From Juglans regia (lineage: Eukaryota > Streptophyta > Magnoliopsida > Fagales > Juglandaceae): DNA of 64,000 nt. Positions 45,301-56,070 of the stretch are shown here, piece after piece. The notes under the pieces were generated by a model that did no database searches, had not been told where the DNA came from, and saw only the letters and a list, made by a program, of their open reading frames with translations. The stretch covers positions 42,028,302 through 42,092,301 of the forward strand of contig NC_049901.1 of NCBI RefSeq assembly GCF_001411555.2, read 5' to 3'. A program made the position numbers and the translations under genes. The number at the start of each line of letters is the position of its first letter. The stretch's first letter is position 1.

Positions 45301-47964
45301 TAAAGATCCTTAGTTTGGAGTCATGCACACATCATCCCTCGAGCATTAATATGTTCAATAAAGATGCTTTTTGGTGCGTAGCATTTTGACTTCTTTATAA
45401 GCTTAATTGGTGGCCGCTAGCCGCCCCCATTTGCATGTTAATTGCAGGGTCAATGTAATGAAGCTGCCTCCGGATTGGTACAAACAAGAATATTTAGCCA
45501 ATGGGGTGTATTCAAAATTGTATTTTCCCTTTGATATATGAGAACAGATGCAGGGTAAGGTCAGTGCCTAGACCCCCATTAACTATAAATGTCTATACAT
45601 GCATGCATGCATGCGTATATATAAATATATATGTATATGTATATGCATGCTAGTTCAGATTAAGCTTTCGGATTTTTCCACGAGACTGATTTGGGTTCGG
45701 TTAAAACTGAAGTCATAGATGCGTCTCTTGTATTATGTCATGGGCACACAACCCACATAAATGGGTGGTTCTGTTAAGATATAAATAAATAATAAATTAT
45801 TTTAATCAGTTTAAACTTTTAAAATAAGTGATGATTTTACATAATATCAAAATAGAAGTTCTGAATTCGAACATTGACCTTACACTCTACTTCTATTTAA
45901 TCAAATATTTTAAGTGTTGATTCATCTATTAAAGGGGAGTCTGGCCCACACGTGAGAGAGAGTATTAAGATATAAAATAAATAATAAAATCTACATATTC
46001 CATCAACTTAAACTTTTAGAACAAATGATAATTTTGCGTAACTAATTATAGGTAGGAAGGGAAAGAGATCCCTTCCTGTGACTCAGCTTATGCGCACAAA
46101 GAAGTTCTCCGAGATAAGAAAATGATCCCTTCTCGACATAGATCAAATAAGAGGCCGGGGAGGGGGTTGAGTCGTTGAGGGCGGCTTAAATTAGGGGGCA
46201 GAGTGGAGGGGATCCCTTTCGCATCCTAAACAAGGTTGGAAGTCGAGTCAAATTCTTTCTACCTTATCCTTAACAAGGTTGGATCTCATTAATAAAAAAT
46301 AATAATAAAAGATGTAGCCTTAAGATCTTTACATGATATTGGATATTGACTCTTGCATTATTAGATCTTGTCCTCCTTTCATTATCTACGTTTTATACTT
46401 TATTTCGTAATATCTTAAAATAATCAAGGTTATTTTCTTCCCTTTTATGTTCACCTTTTACATTTTTGACCAAAAAAAAAAAAAAGGGAGTACCTCTTCA
46501 TGGAGGGGACTCACCTCCTAGTAGAAAGGAACACTTTGAATCAAAATGTTGATGTTGAATTTTGTTTCGGAGACTATTCCGATTGAAGTACTGGAAGGGA
46601 ATATTTCAGTACTGATACGTTTCGGTGTACCGTTTTGAGATAGTCAATATATAGATAAATTATATATATAGAAAAATTTATTTTAAAATAATATCAATAC
46701 AAGTCTTAAAATTATACATATTAGAAAAACTTAATAATATTTCTAAGTTGCAATTAGTTCTCCATCACACTATTAAAAAAATCGATGTAAAAAAACTACT
46801 AAAAAAATCAAATATCTTCATAAAAAAAACACAGTGCATATACGCTATCATGAGCCTTCTAGCAATCCGTTGTTTTTTATTATCTTGAAAAGATCATCAG
46901 GTCTAATTACCTGTCTCACCCATTTACTTTACTTCAATTCATGTATTAACATTTTTTGAATATTTATTTCTTTTCTGTTGGGTTTTAAGGGCTTTATTAA
47001 CTTGCTTGTACGGGAAATGATGCATATATATGTGATGAAAAGGATTGAGACTTTCACAAGTTTACCCTTTTTTACAAAATATTTTCCAAATTTCCATTTA
47101 GTTCGATTTCGAATCGAAATACGTGTTCCAACCAAAATATCGAAATTCAACCAAAATGGACTAGAACAGACCAGAACGACCAAAATTTGAGTCAAAACAT
47201 AACAACCCATCACATCTTGCCGGTTACTGTTCCAGCACGACAAATTGCGACAAATCCAACTATAATGGAACAATTTAAAACCTTGCTTTGAATAAGAGAA
47301 ATCTTTTGTTAAAATTTTTTTTAATAATGCTCTTATTTCATTTTGTAAATGTCCACTTTCCATCATCCCAATATCATTTCTTTATTTTTTTAAAAAATAA
47401 TTCAAAAGTCGATATGGAATGCATTTCATTATAATAGACTAAGGATGTGTTTGGATGTTGAAGTGAGTTAAGTTAAATTGAGTTGAGATAATAAAATATT
47501 GTTAGAATATTATTTTTTAATATTATTATTATTTTAGGATTTAAAAAATTAAATTATTTATTATATTTTGTATTAGAATTTGAAAAAGTTGTTATGATGA
47601 GTTAAATAAGTTTAAGATTCAAACTCACCCTAAAAGTAAGAAAATTATATACCTTTTTCATAGGAAGTGAATGTATTTTTTATAAGACTTGAAATATAAA
47701 ATGATGAATAATAACTGATAAGAAGAATTATTCATTTATAAAAATCACTAATCACCTCAATTTAAACATATTTTCAGCATCAGAATTATATTTTCTCTCT
47801 CAAAAAATTTCCGCATTAACAGCCGACTCTCAAAATGATTATTTTTTTAGTTTTAATTATCTTTGTAATTCCAACAGTTTTCTGAGTTGTTGTAATTTTC
47901 TCGAAAACAAAGAGCAGCCCAAAAAAGGCTTTCAGTAACCGGGCCACAAGGCTTGAAATAGGCA
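45301..47964. other. Intergenic region upstream of D27
   Basis: It holds the probable D27 promoter and two diverged direct copies, about 190 bases apart, of a repeat that starts TTAAGATATAAATAAATAATAAA (about 45775 and 45965). It also holds a G/C-richer island at about 46070-46260, a stretch at 46550-47290 with scattered TTCGGTNNNCC and ATATCGAAATTC motifs that looks like an old unidentified transposon, and the Tourist-like MITE at 47443-47630. I see no gene. Confidence 0.5.
47443..47630. mobile_element. Tourist-like MITE with TAA target duplication
   Basis: 188 bp from GGATGTGTTTGGATG to TCAAACTCACCC, with TAA on both sides (47440-47442 and 47631-47633) and the family core in this orientation (AATATTATTATTATTTTAGG, TTTATTATATTTTGTAT). 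Confidence 0.85.
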
Positions 47965-48137
47965 CTTAAAAGTAGGGGTGTGCAGAATTCCGAGAATTCC
48001 GACTCCGTCCAACCTCCGCTCCGATGCCGACTACGACGGAGTCGGAATTGTCGGAATTCGGAGTAGCTCCGAATAATTATTCGGAGTCGGAGTCGGAGTC
48101 GGAGCTCGAAGGAGCTCCGACTCCGACTCCGAATTTT

Positions 48138-48189
48138 TTTTTTAAACCCAGCTCCAAAACGACGTCGTTTTGGAGCTGGGTTTAAAAAA
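48138..48189. repeat. 52-bp perfect palindrome in the hAT element
   Basis: The arms of 26 bases are exact complements around the centre GAC|GTC at 48163/48164. The core includes CCAAAACGACGTCGTTTTGG. A second, imperfect hairpin lies just downstream at about 48199-48239 (GAACGACACCGTTCC facing GGAACGGCGTCGTTC), so two cruciform-prone units lie side by side. Confidence 0.9.
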
Positions 48190-48630
48190 GAAATTATTGA
48201 ACGACACCGTTCCACTTAATATGGAACGGCGTCGTTCGGAAGTTCCTTCTTGAAGAAGAAGCCTTTCCTTCTTCACTTCTTCTTCTTCCTTCTTCCTTCT
48301 TCACTTCTTCTTCTTCTTCTTCCTTCTTCCTTCTTCACTTCTCTCTCGCGTCTCCCGTCCCAGTGAGTCAGTGACTGAACCAGTGAACCCTCCGTCTCGC
48401 GTTCTTCAGAACACCGTTCGTCGTTGCTCCTCCCTGCCGCCGTCCCTCTGTTCAGCTTCCAACCTTCCACCTACGGTGTCACGGTGAGCCCTAAATTTAT
48501 GAGCCCTAAATTTAATTCAAGCATGTCTCTTATGAATTGGAGCCAGCAGTTGTGATTCTTGTGTATTGAATATTCAATATAGTCCCCAACACGGCGCTCA
48601 AAAACATGAATTTTACATTATTTTGAAGAC

Positions 48631-49095
48631 TTGCGCTCGAGCGAGGTGTCGAGCGCAAGTCGAGCGCACGTTGTATTGAACATTGGCTCGAGCGATATGT
48701 CGAGTGGAAGTCAAGCGAACCTCTCTGGAAGAGTTTTGCTCGAGCGCTACGTCGAGCGCTCATCGAGCGAAACTCTCTGGAAGAGTTATGCTCGAGCGCT
48801 ACGTCGAGCGCTCATCGAGCGAACCTCTCTGGAAGAGTTCTGCTCGAGCGCTCATCGAGCGAAACTCTCTGTATGGATTCTGCTCGAGCTCCACATCGAG
48901 CGCACATCGAGCGAACCTCTCTGTATGAGTTCTGCTCGAGCGCCACTTCGAGCGAACCTTTCTGGATGGGTTCTGCACGAGCGTTATGTCGAGCGCACGT
49001 CGAGCGAACCTCTCTGTATGGCTTATGCTCGAGCGCACGTCGAGTGCCCATCTAGATGGGTTCGTCTGAGTCAAGCGCACATCAACCGAACCTCA
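48631..49095. repeat. CTCGAGCG minisatellite, unit about 50-60 bp, in the hAT element
   Basis: About seven units of the pattern GCTCGAGCGCTACGTCGAGC, then GCTCATCGAGCGAACCTCTC, then TGGAAGAGTT, with variation in unit length. The frames through it are open on both strands only because of the repeat, so they are not genes. A closely related block lies in the copia LTRs at 33315-33540 and 38020-38285. Confidence 0.88.
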
Positions 49096-49229
49096 ATGTA
49101 ATAATACATCGATACATGTATTATTATGATACAATAATACATGTCCTATTGTATAATACAATAGCCTAGTTTATTTTTAAACTAATTTTTTGCTTCTAAT
49201 TTAATTTTTTCAGCTTCATTGATTGTGAT

Positions 49230-51571
49230 ATGGATCCTAAACATAGTGGAGATGATCGTCCACAAGGGGATGTGGCGGATGCCAATGCTACAACTCCTAC
49301 ACCGGTGGGTACTTCCACCCCTAGAGCCACATCTAGGGCAGCTACATCTAGGGCAGCTACATCTAGAGCAGCTACATCTTGTGCGAGTAGTCGACTCCCA
49401 CTCCCAGTTGATATAGAGGATGAAGATATGTTCAATGAGGAGGAGAAGATGCCCATTGAGCAAGATCAACCACCGCGACCTTCTAAAAAGAGGTCGTGGA
49501 CATGGGAGCATTTCACCAAAATTCCTGGTGAAATTGCGAACCCAGTGGCAAGATGCCATTACTGTGGATCACTTTGTGGATGCCATTCGAAGAAGCAAGG
49601 TACCAGTGTGTTAATAGCACATCTAAATGGTTGCCAACGATATAAGATAGCGAAGGGATTGCAAACCACTGATCAAACCAACCTCAGTTACCAAACTTCT
49701 ACAGCCACTGATGGTACATAGACTAAGAAATTGGTAATCCCTCAATACAGTGAGAAGATGTTGAGGGACATGCTTGCAGAGATGATAATTACTGATGAGA
49801 TGCCATTTACCACAGTCGAGAAAATAGGCTTTCGAAAGTTTCTAAATTTTGTTGAGCCACGATTTCCCATTCCATCACGGTATACAGTGATGCGAGATTG
49901 TATGAAGAGGCATGCGAAGGACAAGGAGGAGATGAGGAAGATGTTTATTACCACTGGCCAGAGAGTGTCTTTTACGACTGACACATGGACTTCTATACAA
50001 AACGTCTGCTACATGTGTATCACAGCATGCTACATTGACAGTGAGTGGATTTTGCATAAAAAAATTATTGGTTTTAAAGAAATTGTGGATCATAAAGGTG
50101 CATCCATTGGGGCGAAGATGGATGATTGTTTAAAGGACTGAGGAATTCGAAAAGTGTTGTGTATTATAGTTGACAATGCCAGTGCGAATGAAACAACAAT
50201 TGATTGGTTTAAGCGGAACACGACGGTGAGAGATGATGTCATTCGGGCCCACGAGTTTATTCACGTTCGATGCTGTGCTCATATCATTAACCTCATAGTT
50301 GTTGAGGGATTAAAAGAGGTTCATGATTCCATAACCCGAGTCCGCAACATTGTACGATATGTGAGGGGTTCCCCTCAAAGGCTTGCCAAGTTTAAGGCAA
50401 TAGCAGAAGATTTGAAGATTGAATGTTCTAGTATGCTGTGCTTGGACGTTCCGACTCGATGGAATTCTACATACATGATGTTGGATGTGGCACAGAAGTA
50501 CCAAAAAGCATTCGAGCGGATGGAGGTCGAGGATGGGGGCCTGAGGTATGCTTTGTTGGAGCCAGCAGGACAGGGGCTCGGTGCGCCAGACGCACATGAT
50601 TGGACCAGTGTGAGTTATTTTGTTGAATTTTTAAGAACTTTTTATGAGATAACCATGCGACTATCTGGATCCAAATATACGACTGCGAACTCATTTTTCA
50701 GTGAGCTCTCGGAGCTTCACTTCCAGTTGGAAAATAGTTGTACTGACTCTGCTGGATTGTTATCTGATATGGCTACGAGGATGAAGATCAAATATGATAA
50801 ATATTGGGGGAATATTGAGAAGATAAATAGATTGCTATTTGTGGCTGTGATCCTTGACCCCCGAGTTAAGTTGGCCGTTCTAGAATTTTGAGTAAATTCC
50901 GTCCTCGGGGCAGTGAAGGCTGGAGAGTTTATTAGATTGCTAAAAAGTGATGTTGATGACTTATATCATCACTACAGTACTAGTGCTCAGCCTTCATCCG
51001 CAGTTGGTAGCTCCTCACATTCGAGGCCGACAGGATCGACAGTTCCTCAGGTGATACTGACCCATCTGTAGGGGTTAGAGGCAATCGTGTCATACGGCAG
51101 TATCATCAACTCATGTCAACAAGGAATATTATGCATTGTACATCTGAGGTTGAACGATATTTTATGGAAGCTGTCGAGGCACCTAGTGATGTATTTCAGT
51201 TATTAACTTGGTGGAAAGTTAATTCCACCAAGTATCCAGTCCTTTCCCGTGTGGCCCGAGATGTGCTAGCCATTCCTGTCACTACGGTTGCCTCAGAGTC
51301 GGCATTTAGCACTGGAGGTCGCGTGTTGGATGCTTATCGGAGTTCATTGTCACCGTCAACCGTGGAGGCCCTCGTTTGCACACAGAATTGGATAAGTGAA
51401 ACGCCCATTGAACTAGATACCGTTGGCGTTGATGCCGAGAGCTATAGGCTTGAATCGAGTAAGTTTATATGCTTTTAAATGATGATTTAATTATTTTTAA
51501 TGTTTCTAACTTCTACTTTTTATGATTTTATAGATTTAATTGTGAACCCTAACATAATTACCGATGATTGA
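49230..51571 (+). pseudogene. hAT transposase (BED finger, RICESLEEPER-like), broken
   Basis: It begins MDPKHSGDDRPQG with a Thr/Ala/Ser repeat. A BED zinc finger follows (WEHFTKI... CHYCGSLCGCHSKKQGTSVLIAHLNGC). The RNase H-fold transposase core has FTTDTWTS and CIIVDNASANE carrying acidic residues, then CAHIINLIVVEGL. The C-terminal hAT dimerisation region has IPVTTVASESAFSTGGRVLD and LVCTQNW. It is broken by stops at 49719 (TAG), 50139 (TGA) and 50889 (TGA), and by a frame change near 51050. The two TGA codons fall where related proteins usually have Trp. The last exon probably follows a small intron (51459-51533) and ends at 51571. It encodes no working transposase. Confidence 0.9.
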
Positions 51572-52470
51572 GAGTTTGGAACGGACGCTACTTGAGAATT
51601 GGGATGGAGTTGAGAGAACCTCCTTTCTTGGTAAGAATCAAATTATTCTTTTACCGTATATAATTTTTTATTATCAATTTTTTTTCATCTATTGATTGTT
51701 ATTTTCTATCTTCATTTCGAGCGTGACCAATGGAACATTGAGGTTTGAGTGAAACCCGTGTTTAATTTTTATGTAATTATATTTCAAGACTGAGTCATAT
51801 TGTTATTACGTTATAAATGAGACTGTTATAACTTATGGCTGCATCATACATGTTATTTAATTTTTAAACTATTTATATAGTTATATTTATGTACTTATAT
51901 CCCAAGCAAAAACATGGGATAAGTACTCTTTATTCTATAATTTCTATTAGTACTTTATCTATCATCTCTCAAAAGTTTATAATTTATTATCCAACTGAAA
52001 TTAATCAAATTATACAAATTCGTACCATCATTCTTTTCTATAAAATTTTAAATTTGTGTAATTTTCAACTCATGAGCACTTTTAATGCTAAATTTCAAGC
52101 GGACATAAAACAAATTAAAAATATAATCAAAATTCAATAACAAAATCAGAACGAATATTTAAATTATTGAAAACTCTTGAATAAACCAAATATTTGTAGA
52201 TGATTCACTTTTAAAAAAATATATATATGTTGCCCACTATCTGAAACAAAATTGAACAACAAAATTTAAATAATAATAATAATAAAAAAATCTATTACAA
52301 AATTGAGTTCGGAACTCCGAACGGAGGTCCGACCTCCGATCGGAATCGGACTCCAACTGCGTTCAGAGTCGGAGTCGGATGGGAACTTTGGCTCCGACTT
52401 TTGTCAGAGTCGGAGGTCGGAAATGACAACTCCAACTCCGTCAGAGTCGGAACCTACCCCTACTTAAAAG

Positions 52471-53423
52471 ATTGCCCAAAATGTATGTAAAAGGGTTTTA
52501 AATAAACAGTATCATGGTAAAATAATTTATAAAAATACTTCATTTTAAAACATAATAATAAGAGAATGTAAAACACATTCAAGCTCGAGTAAAAATACCA
52601 ACTTTGATTCCAACTCCAAGAGGTTGTACAGAGCCAAAATTAAAGACCACCTTGAAATCGAAGTCAGGAATCTAGGGTTCAGATCACGGTAAGAGCCAAC
52701 CCAACAAAATCGTTAAAAACATTAAGGTTCGCTGTTAAACCAAATTCAAATCATTTTAATTCATCTTAAACTAATTATTGATGAGATCTATTACCTTTTA
52801 AACTTATTATAAAAAGAATTAAATTCATCTCAAATTACTTCATAAATTTCAACTTAAAAAATTAAAAAATCACAATAGAACCCACAAAATATTACTATTT
52901 ACAAATCAACTCAACTTATCTCAACATCCAACAAAGTCTAAACTAACTACAATCGAACAGATCAAATCTCTGAAGAAAATCAAGAGGATTCATACAAAAC
53001 TCATAATAGTGGTCGTTCTAGGAAGTCAAAACAAAGACAACATGCAACAGAATAAACAAGACCGCAAGCAATTTATGATCGGCATTAGCATCCTTGTCCA
53101 AGAAAATGCTATTACAACTCTAACTTGTGGGGACAATTACAGAACCAAACAAAATAATCCTGAAGCAATCATTAAATATTAGATGCAGAAAACATAATTC
53201 AGACTCATAGGTGATAGTCAAATGTGGTTAAGATAACCACATTCAAGACCCAATTCAACAAACAGCAACTCCTACCTTAGAACAGACATAAAAGATTAGT
53301 TCATGTGTATACTAACCTAGCTAGCTGATCTAAACATACATCGAGAAGGCTGAAAATGTCTCACAAACCAAACACATTAGCCTACAGTTAAAATCGCTAT
53401 TTGAAAATCAGCTACAAATAGAC
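52471..53423. other. Region between hAT element and H2A.Z gene
   Basis: It holds a Tourist-like MITE (52726-52938) and otherwise low-complexity AT-rich sequence. The stretch from about 53100 to 53423 is probably the H2A.Z 3' UTR and downstream region on the minus strand. No coding region is visible. Confidence 0.5.
52726..52938. mobile_element. Tourist-like MITE with TAA target duplication
   Basis: 213 bp starting GGTTCGCTGTTAAACC and ending ACATCCAACAAAGTC, with TAA at 52723-52725 and 52939-52941. The core is more diverged than in other copies. Confidence 0.7.
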
Positions 53424-54027
53424 CTAATCTTTAGAGGTTTTGTTGATGAGGGATTTGTGGATGTGGGGGATGACTCCACCACCAGCAATGGTTCCTTTGA
53501 TCAGAGTGTCAAGCTCCTCGTCTCCCCTAATAGCCAGCTGCAGATGCCTGGGTGTGATTCTCTTCACCTTCAAATCCTTGCTTGCGTTCCCAGCCAGCTC
53601 GAGCACTTCCGCAGTCAGGTACTCCAAAATGGAAGCCAAGTACACAGCAGCTGTGGCCCCAACTCGCCCATTCGCAGAGATCCGGGTTTTCAGGTGCCGA
53701 TGAATCCGGCCCACCGGAAACTACACACCCACGATGCAAAAGCAGAACAGACACCATCAACAAGATCAGAAACATAACATAGATAACCAATGATTTGTTT
53801 TATTCATTCTGGGAATTACTCTATGCAGAACTGATTTGAGGCAAATACCAAACAAAGAATATTATGATATTAATCAATTAAAATTGTCACGGAGGAAGAA
53901 GAAATGCCTGGATCCCGGCACGAGACGACTTGGAAACGGGTCTTTTCTTGTCTTTTTCCTTATCCTTGTCCTTGTTAGCTGCGGTGGTCTTTGCAGCCAA
54001 GAGCCCCTTTCCTCCTTTACCCGCCAT
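53424..54027 (-). CDS. Histone variant H2A.Z, 2 exons, apparent GC-AG intron
   Basis: Exon 1 is 54027-53908 and exon 2 is 53720-53424 on the minus strand, 138 aa in total. H2A.Z replaces H2A in nucleosomes near transcription start sites and is deposited by the SWR1 complex. The N-tail is Lys-rich ([20 protein letters not shown], then a KDKEKDKK run). The histone fold is nearly identical to plant H2A.Z as I remember it: [59 protein letters not shown], and the diagnostic [17 protein letters not shown] docking region that separates H2A.Z from canonical H2A. The exon 1 end ...AGIQ joins FPVGR in frame, but the intron starts GC (CAG|GCATTT), not GT. No usable GT donor nearby keeps the protein intact. 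The 53721-53907 intron ends with TGTGTAG. Confidence 0.93.
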
Positions 54028-54640
54028 TTCTCACCTATTATTTCGATTCGTTTTCAGATTTGCAAACAAAAATAATAAAGTTGACATTGATATGAACAAG
54101 GGCATACATTTACGAGTAAAAGATAAACACAATTTTCGAATTTTATCAACAAGAAGAAGACAAAAAAAAAAAAAGGAACAAATATCCTCCAAAATTTAGG
54201 GGCAAACAAGCTTAAAAGGGTGTAAAATCAGGACACGAAACAAAATCCATCTAAATGAGGTTTGACTCGTTAGTCTACCAGATCTGGATGCGTCAATCAA
54301 CCAACCAAAGAAAATCAAAACAGAGTTGATGAGGTCCAGAATATAGGTAAACGCAATACAAAATAAATTTGTCATACAAAGTAACCGAAGTGAAGGGTGA
54401 GAAAGCCGTGAACATGAAATGTAAGAGGGAAGTTAAAATCAAAGTCTCTGACACCAGAACCTTTTCTCACAAAATCCATAAAGAAAAGAAAAATCAAAAC
54501 GAAAGAGAGAGAGAGAGAGGGACCTGAGAGCGCTGGAGAGCGAAGAAGAAGACGTAGGAAAGTGTAGAGGTGGGAGGAACCGAAAATGAGGAGGAAGTAG
54601 AAAAAGTTTAAGGTATTTATTTATTTATATTTTCTAACAA
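54028..54640 (-). promoter_or_regulatory. H2A.Z 5' UTR (possible UTR intron) and TATA box
   Basis: Minus-strand TATAAATAAATAAAT at 54616-54630 is a good TATA box. Transcription would start near 54590. A likely 5' UTR exon ends at CTCTCAG|GTCCCTC (about 54524), and AATAATAG|GTGAG just before the ATG (about 54040) is a usable acceptor, so a 5' UTR intron of roughly 480 bases is plausible. All of this is inference from sequence. Confidence 0.45.
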
Positions 54641-54801
54641 AATATTTTGTATTTGAATGCGATGAAATCGAAAGGAAGCGCGGTCTGTTTTGGGTGGGAA
54701 AATCCCTCATTTTCGTTGTTTTCAAATTTTCAACGACTCTTTTTAGCACGCGCCACGTTATCAAATTTCCAGGGGCCTAAAAATAAATAGGTTTAAATTA
54801 G

Positions 54802-54974
54802 GAGTAATTCTACATTAAGTCGTGAAATGTACAAATGCTGTACAGTCATTTTGAAAAATAGTAGAGTTCACTATTAAAATATTAATTTCTTTTTATGTGG
54901 ATCTCATATTTATTCACTTTTTTCAAAATAACTGCACGGCGCTTGTTCACTCACGACTATAAAAATCATTTCTC
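54802..54974. mobile_element. Mutator-like MITE with 9-bp target duplication
   Basis: 173 bp with inverted ends GAGTAATTC...ATTTCTC and long partly complementary arms (TACAGTCATTTTGAAAAA facing TTTTTTCAAAATAACTGCA). Perfect 9-bp repeats TTAAATTAG flank it (54793-54801 and 54975-54983). It shares its termini with the element at 29561-29734. Confidence 0.88.
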
Positions 54975-55428
54975 TTAAATTAGTATCGTCATAAAAAAAA
55001 CTCGACTCATGGTATTCGCATAACAGTCATCTCATTAAAACCTAATAAAATATTTTTACAACTTGACAAATTATTTAAAAATATTCGAACCTTTTAAAAA
55101 GTCAATATATAATTTTAAAATATATATAAAAACATTTTAAAATCTTTAAAATTTGTATATTTAACTTTTCGATTCTAAGAATTGACTTATTTATTTACAT
55201 GTCACATTTACACCATTAGTAAGTCTTGACATAAAGTTAGGTGGGAGGATTTAATTGAAAAAAAAATATATCGAAAGCCCAATTCTTGATAGTTGATTAT
55301 AGAAAATGTTAGAAATTCAAGGAGATTTTTTTTTCAATCACATGAAAATTTAGGACCTAAAACTACATTTAAGACCAAAAAAAATTACAATTCTTGATAG
55401 TTTAAGTTTAATAAGTAGAAAATGTTAA

Positions 55429-55605
55429 AATGAGAATGTTATTTAAAAGTTTTTACACCACATACCTGCATCTACATAGCATAATCTGATTTGTAAAAGA
55501 TAAATTTTAATTTTAGGGTACCACATAAGTTAAAATTTATATTTTAAATTAAATTATATTACGTACATAGTATGTGGTGTAAAGACTTTCAAATAATAAT
55601 ACTTA
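55429..55605. repeat. Hairpin MITE
   Basis: Inverted ends: GAGAATGTTATTTAAAAG and TTTTTACACCACATAC on the left face GTATGTGGTGTAAAGAC and TTCAAATAATAATACTT on the right. The exact ends and target duplication are unclear. A related fragment with CTTTACACCATATATA lies at about 56440-56580. Confidence 0.6.
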
Positions 55606-55859
55606 TCAATGTTACAGATACAATTATTTTATATTTGTGCTTATGTGGTGATCCCCTAAATCAATTTTTTTTTTCAGTAATAAATTCAAAAGTTAATATA
55701 AGAAAATATTATCACATCACTAAACTGAATAATGACATTACTCTCGTTAAAATTGTAACTCTCGTTAATGGTGTAAATTTAAAATTTTAGCACTAAATTT
55801 TATGACACAATCTTGCTAATTAAATGAGACTCAAAAAATATATAAATCTTTGACTTTTA

Positions 55860-56070
55860 GGGTTTGTTTGTTTTTACAGATGAGATTAAATAAAATGAGT
55901 TGAAATTAAAGTTAAAGTTAAAAAATTGAATAAAATATTGTTAGAGTATATTTTTTAATATTATTTTTGTTTTGAGATTTAAAAAAATTGAATTGTTTAT
56001 TTTATTTTATATTGAAAGTTGTGAAAGCTGTAATGATTAAATGAGATGTTTTCTTAAAAACAAACGAGTC
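55860..56070. repeat. Tourist-like MITE copy
   Basis: It starts GGGTTTGTTTGTTTTTAC and ends AACAAACGAGTC, with the core GTTAGAGTATATTTTTTAAT. The boundaries are approximate and the triplets at the ends are diverged. Confidence 0.6.

Larger units (their letters stand above)
47973..52462 (+). mobile_element. Full-length hAT transposon with 8-bp target duplication
   Basis: 4490 bp from TAGGGGTGTGCAG to CCTACCCCTA, with perfect 8-bp direct repeats CTTAAAAG at 47965-47972 and 52463-52470. The subterminal 150-200 bases at both ends are packed with GGAGTCGGAGTC / GACTCCGACTCC motifs in both orientations, presumably transposase-binding repeats. In order it holds a 52-bp palindrome (48138-48189), a second hairpin, a CT/TTC-rich leader, a CTCGAGCG minisatellite (48631-49095) and a broken transposase gene (49230-51571). 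It is complete at both ends but not autonomous. Confidence 0.93.

Noticed and set aside
45775..46000. Two diverged direct copies with a GTTCTGAATTCGAAC-like box
   Set aside because: Resembles a decayed SINE or LTR fragment, but no A box, tail or target duplication could be shown.
46550..47290. Possible old DNA transposon
   Set aside because: Motifs are suggestive, but terminal inverted repeats and target duplication could not be found.
48799..49101. Long open frames on both strands in the hAT leader
   Set aside because: They are open only because the CTCGAGCG repeat has no stops in several frames; the peptides are Arg/Ser repeats.
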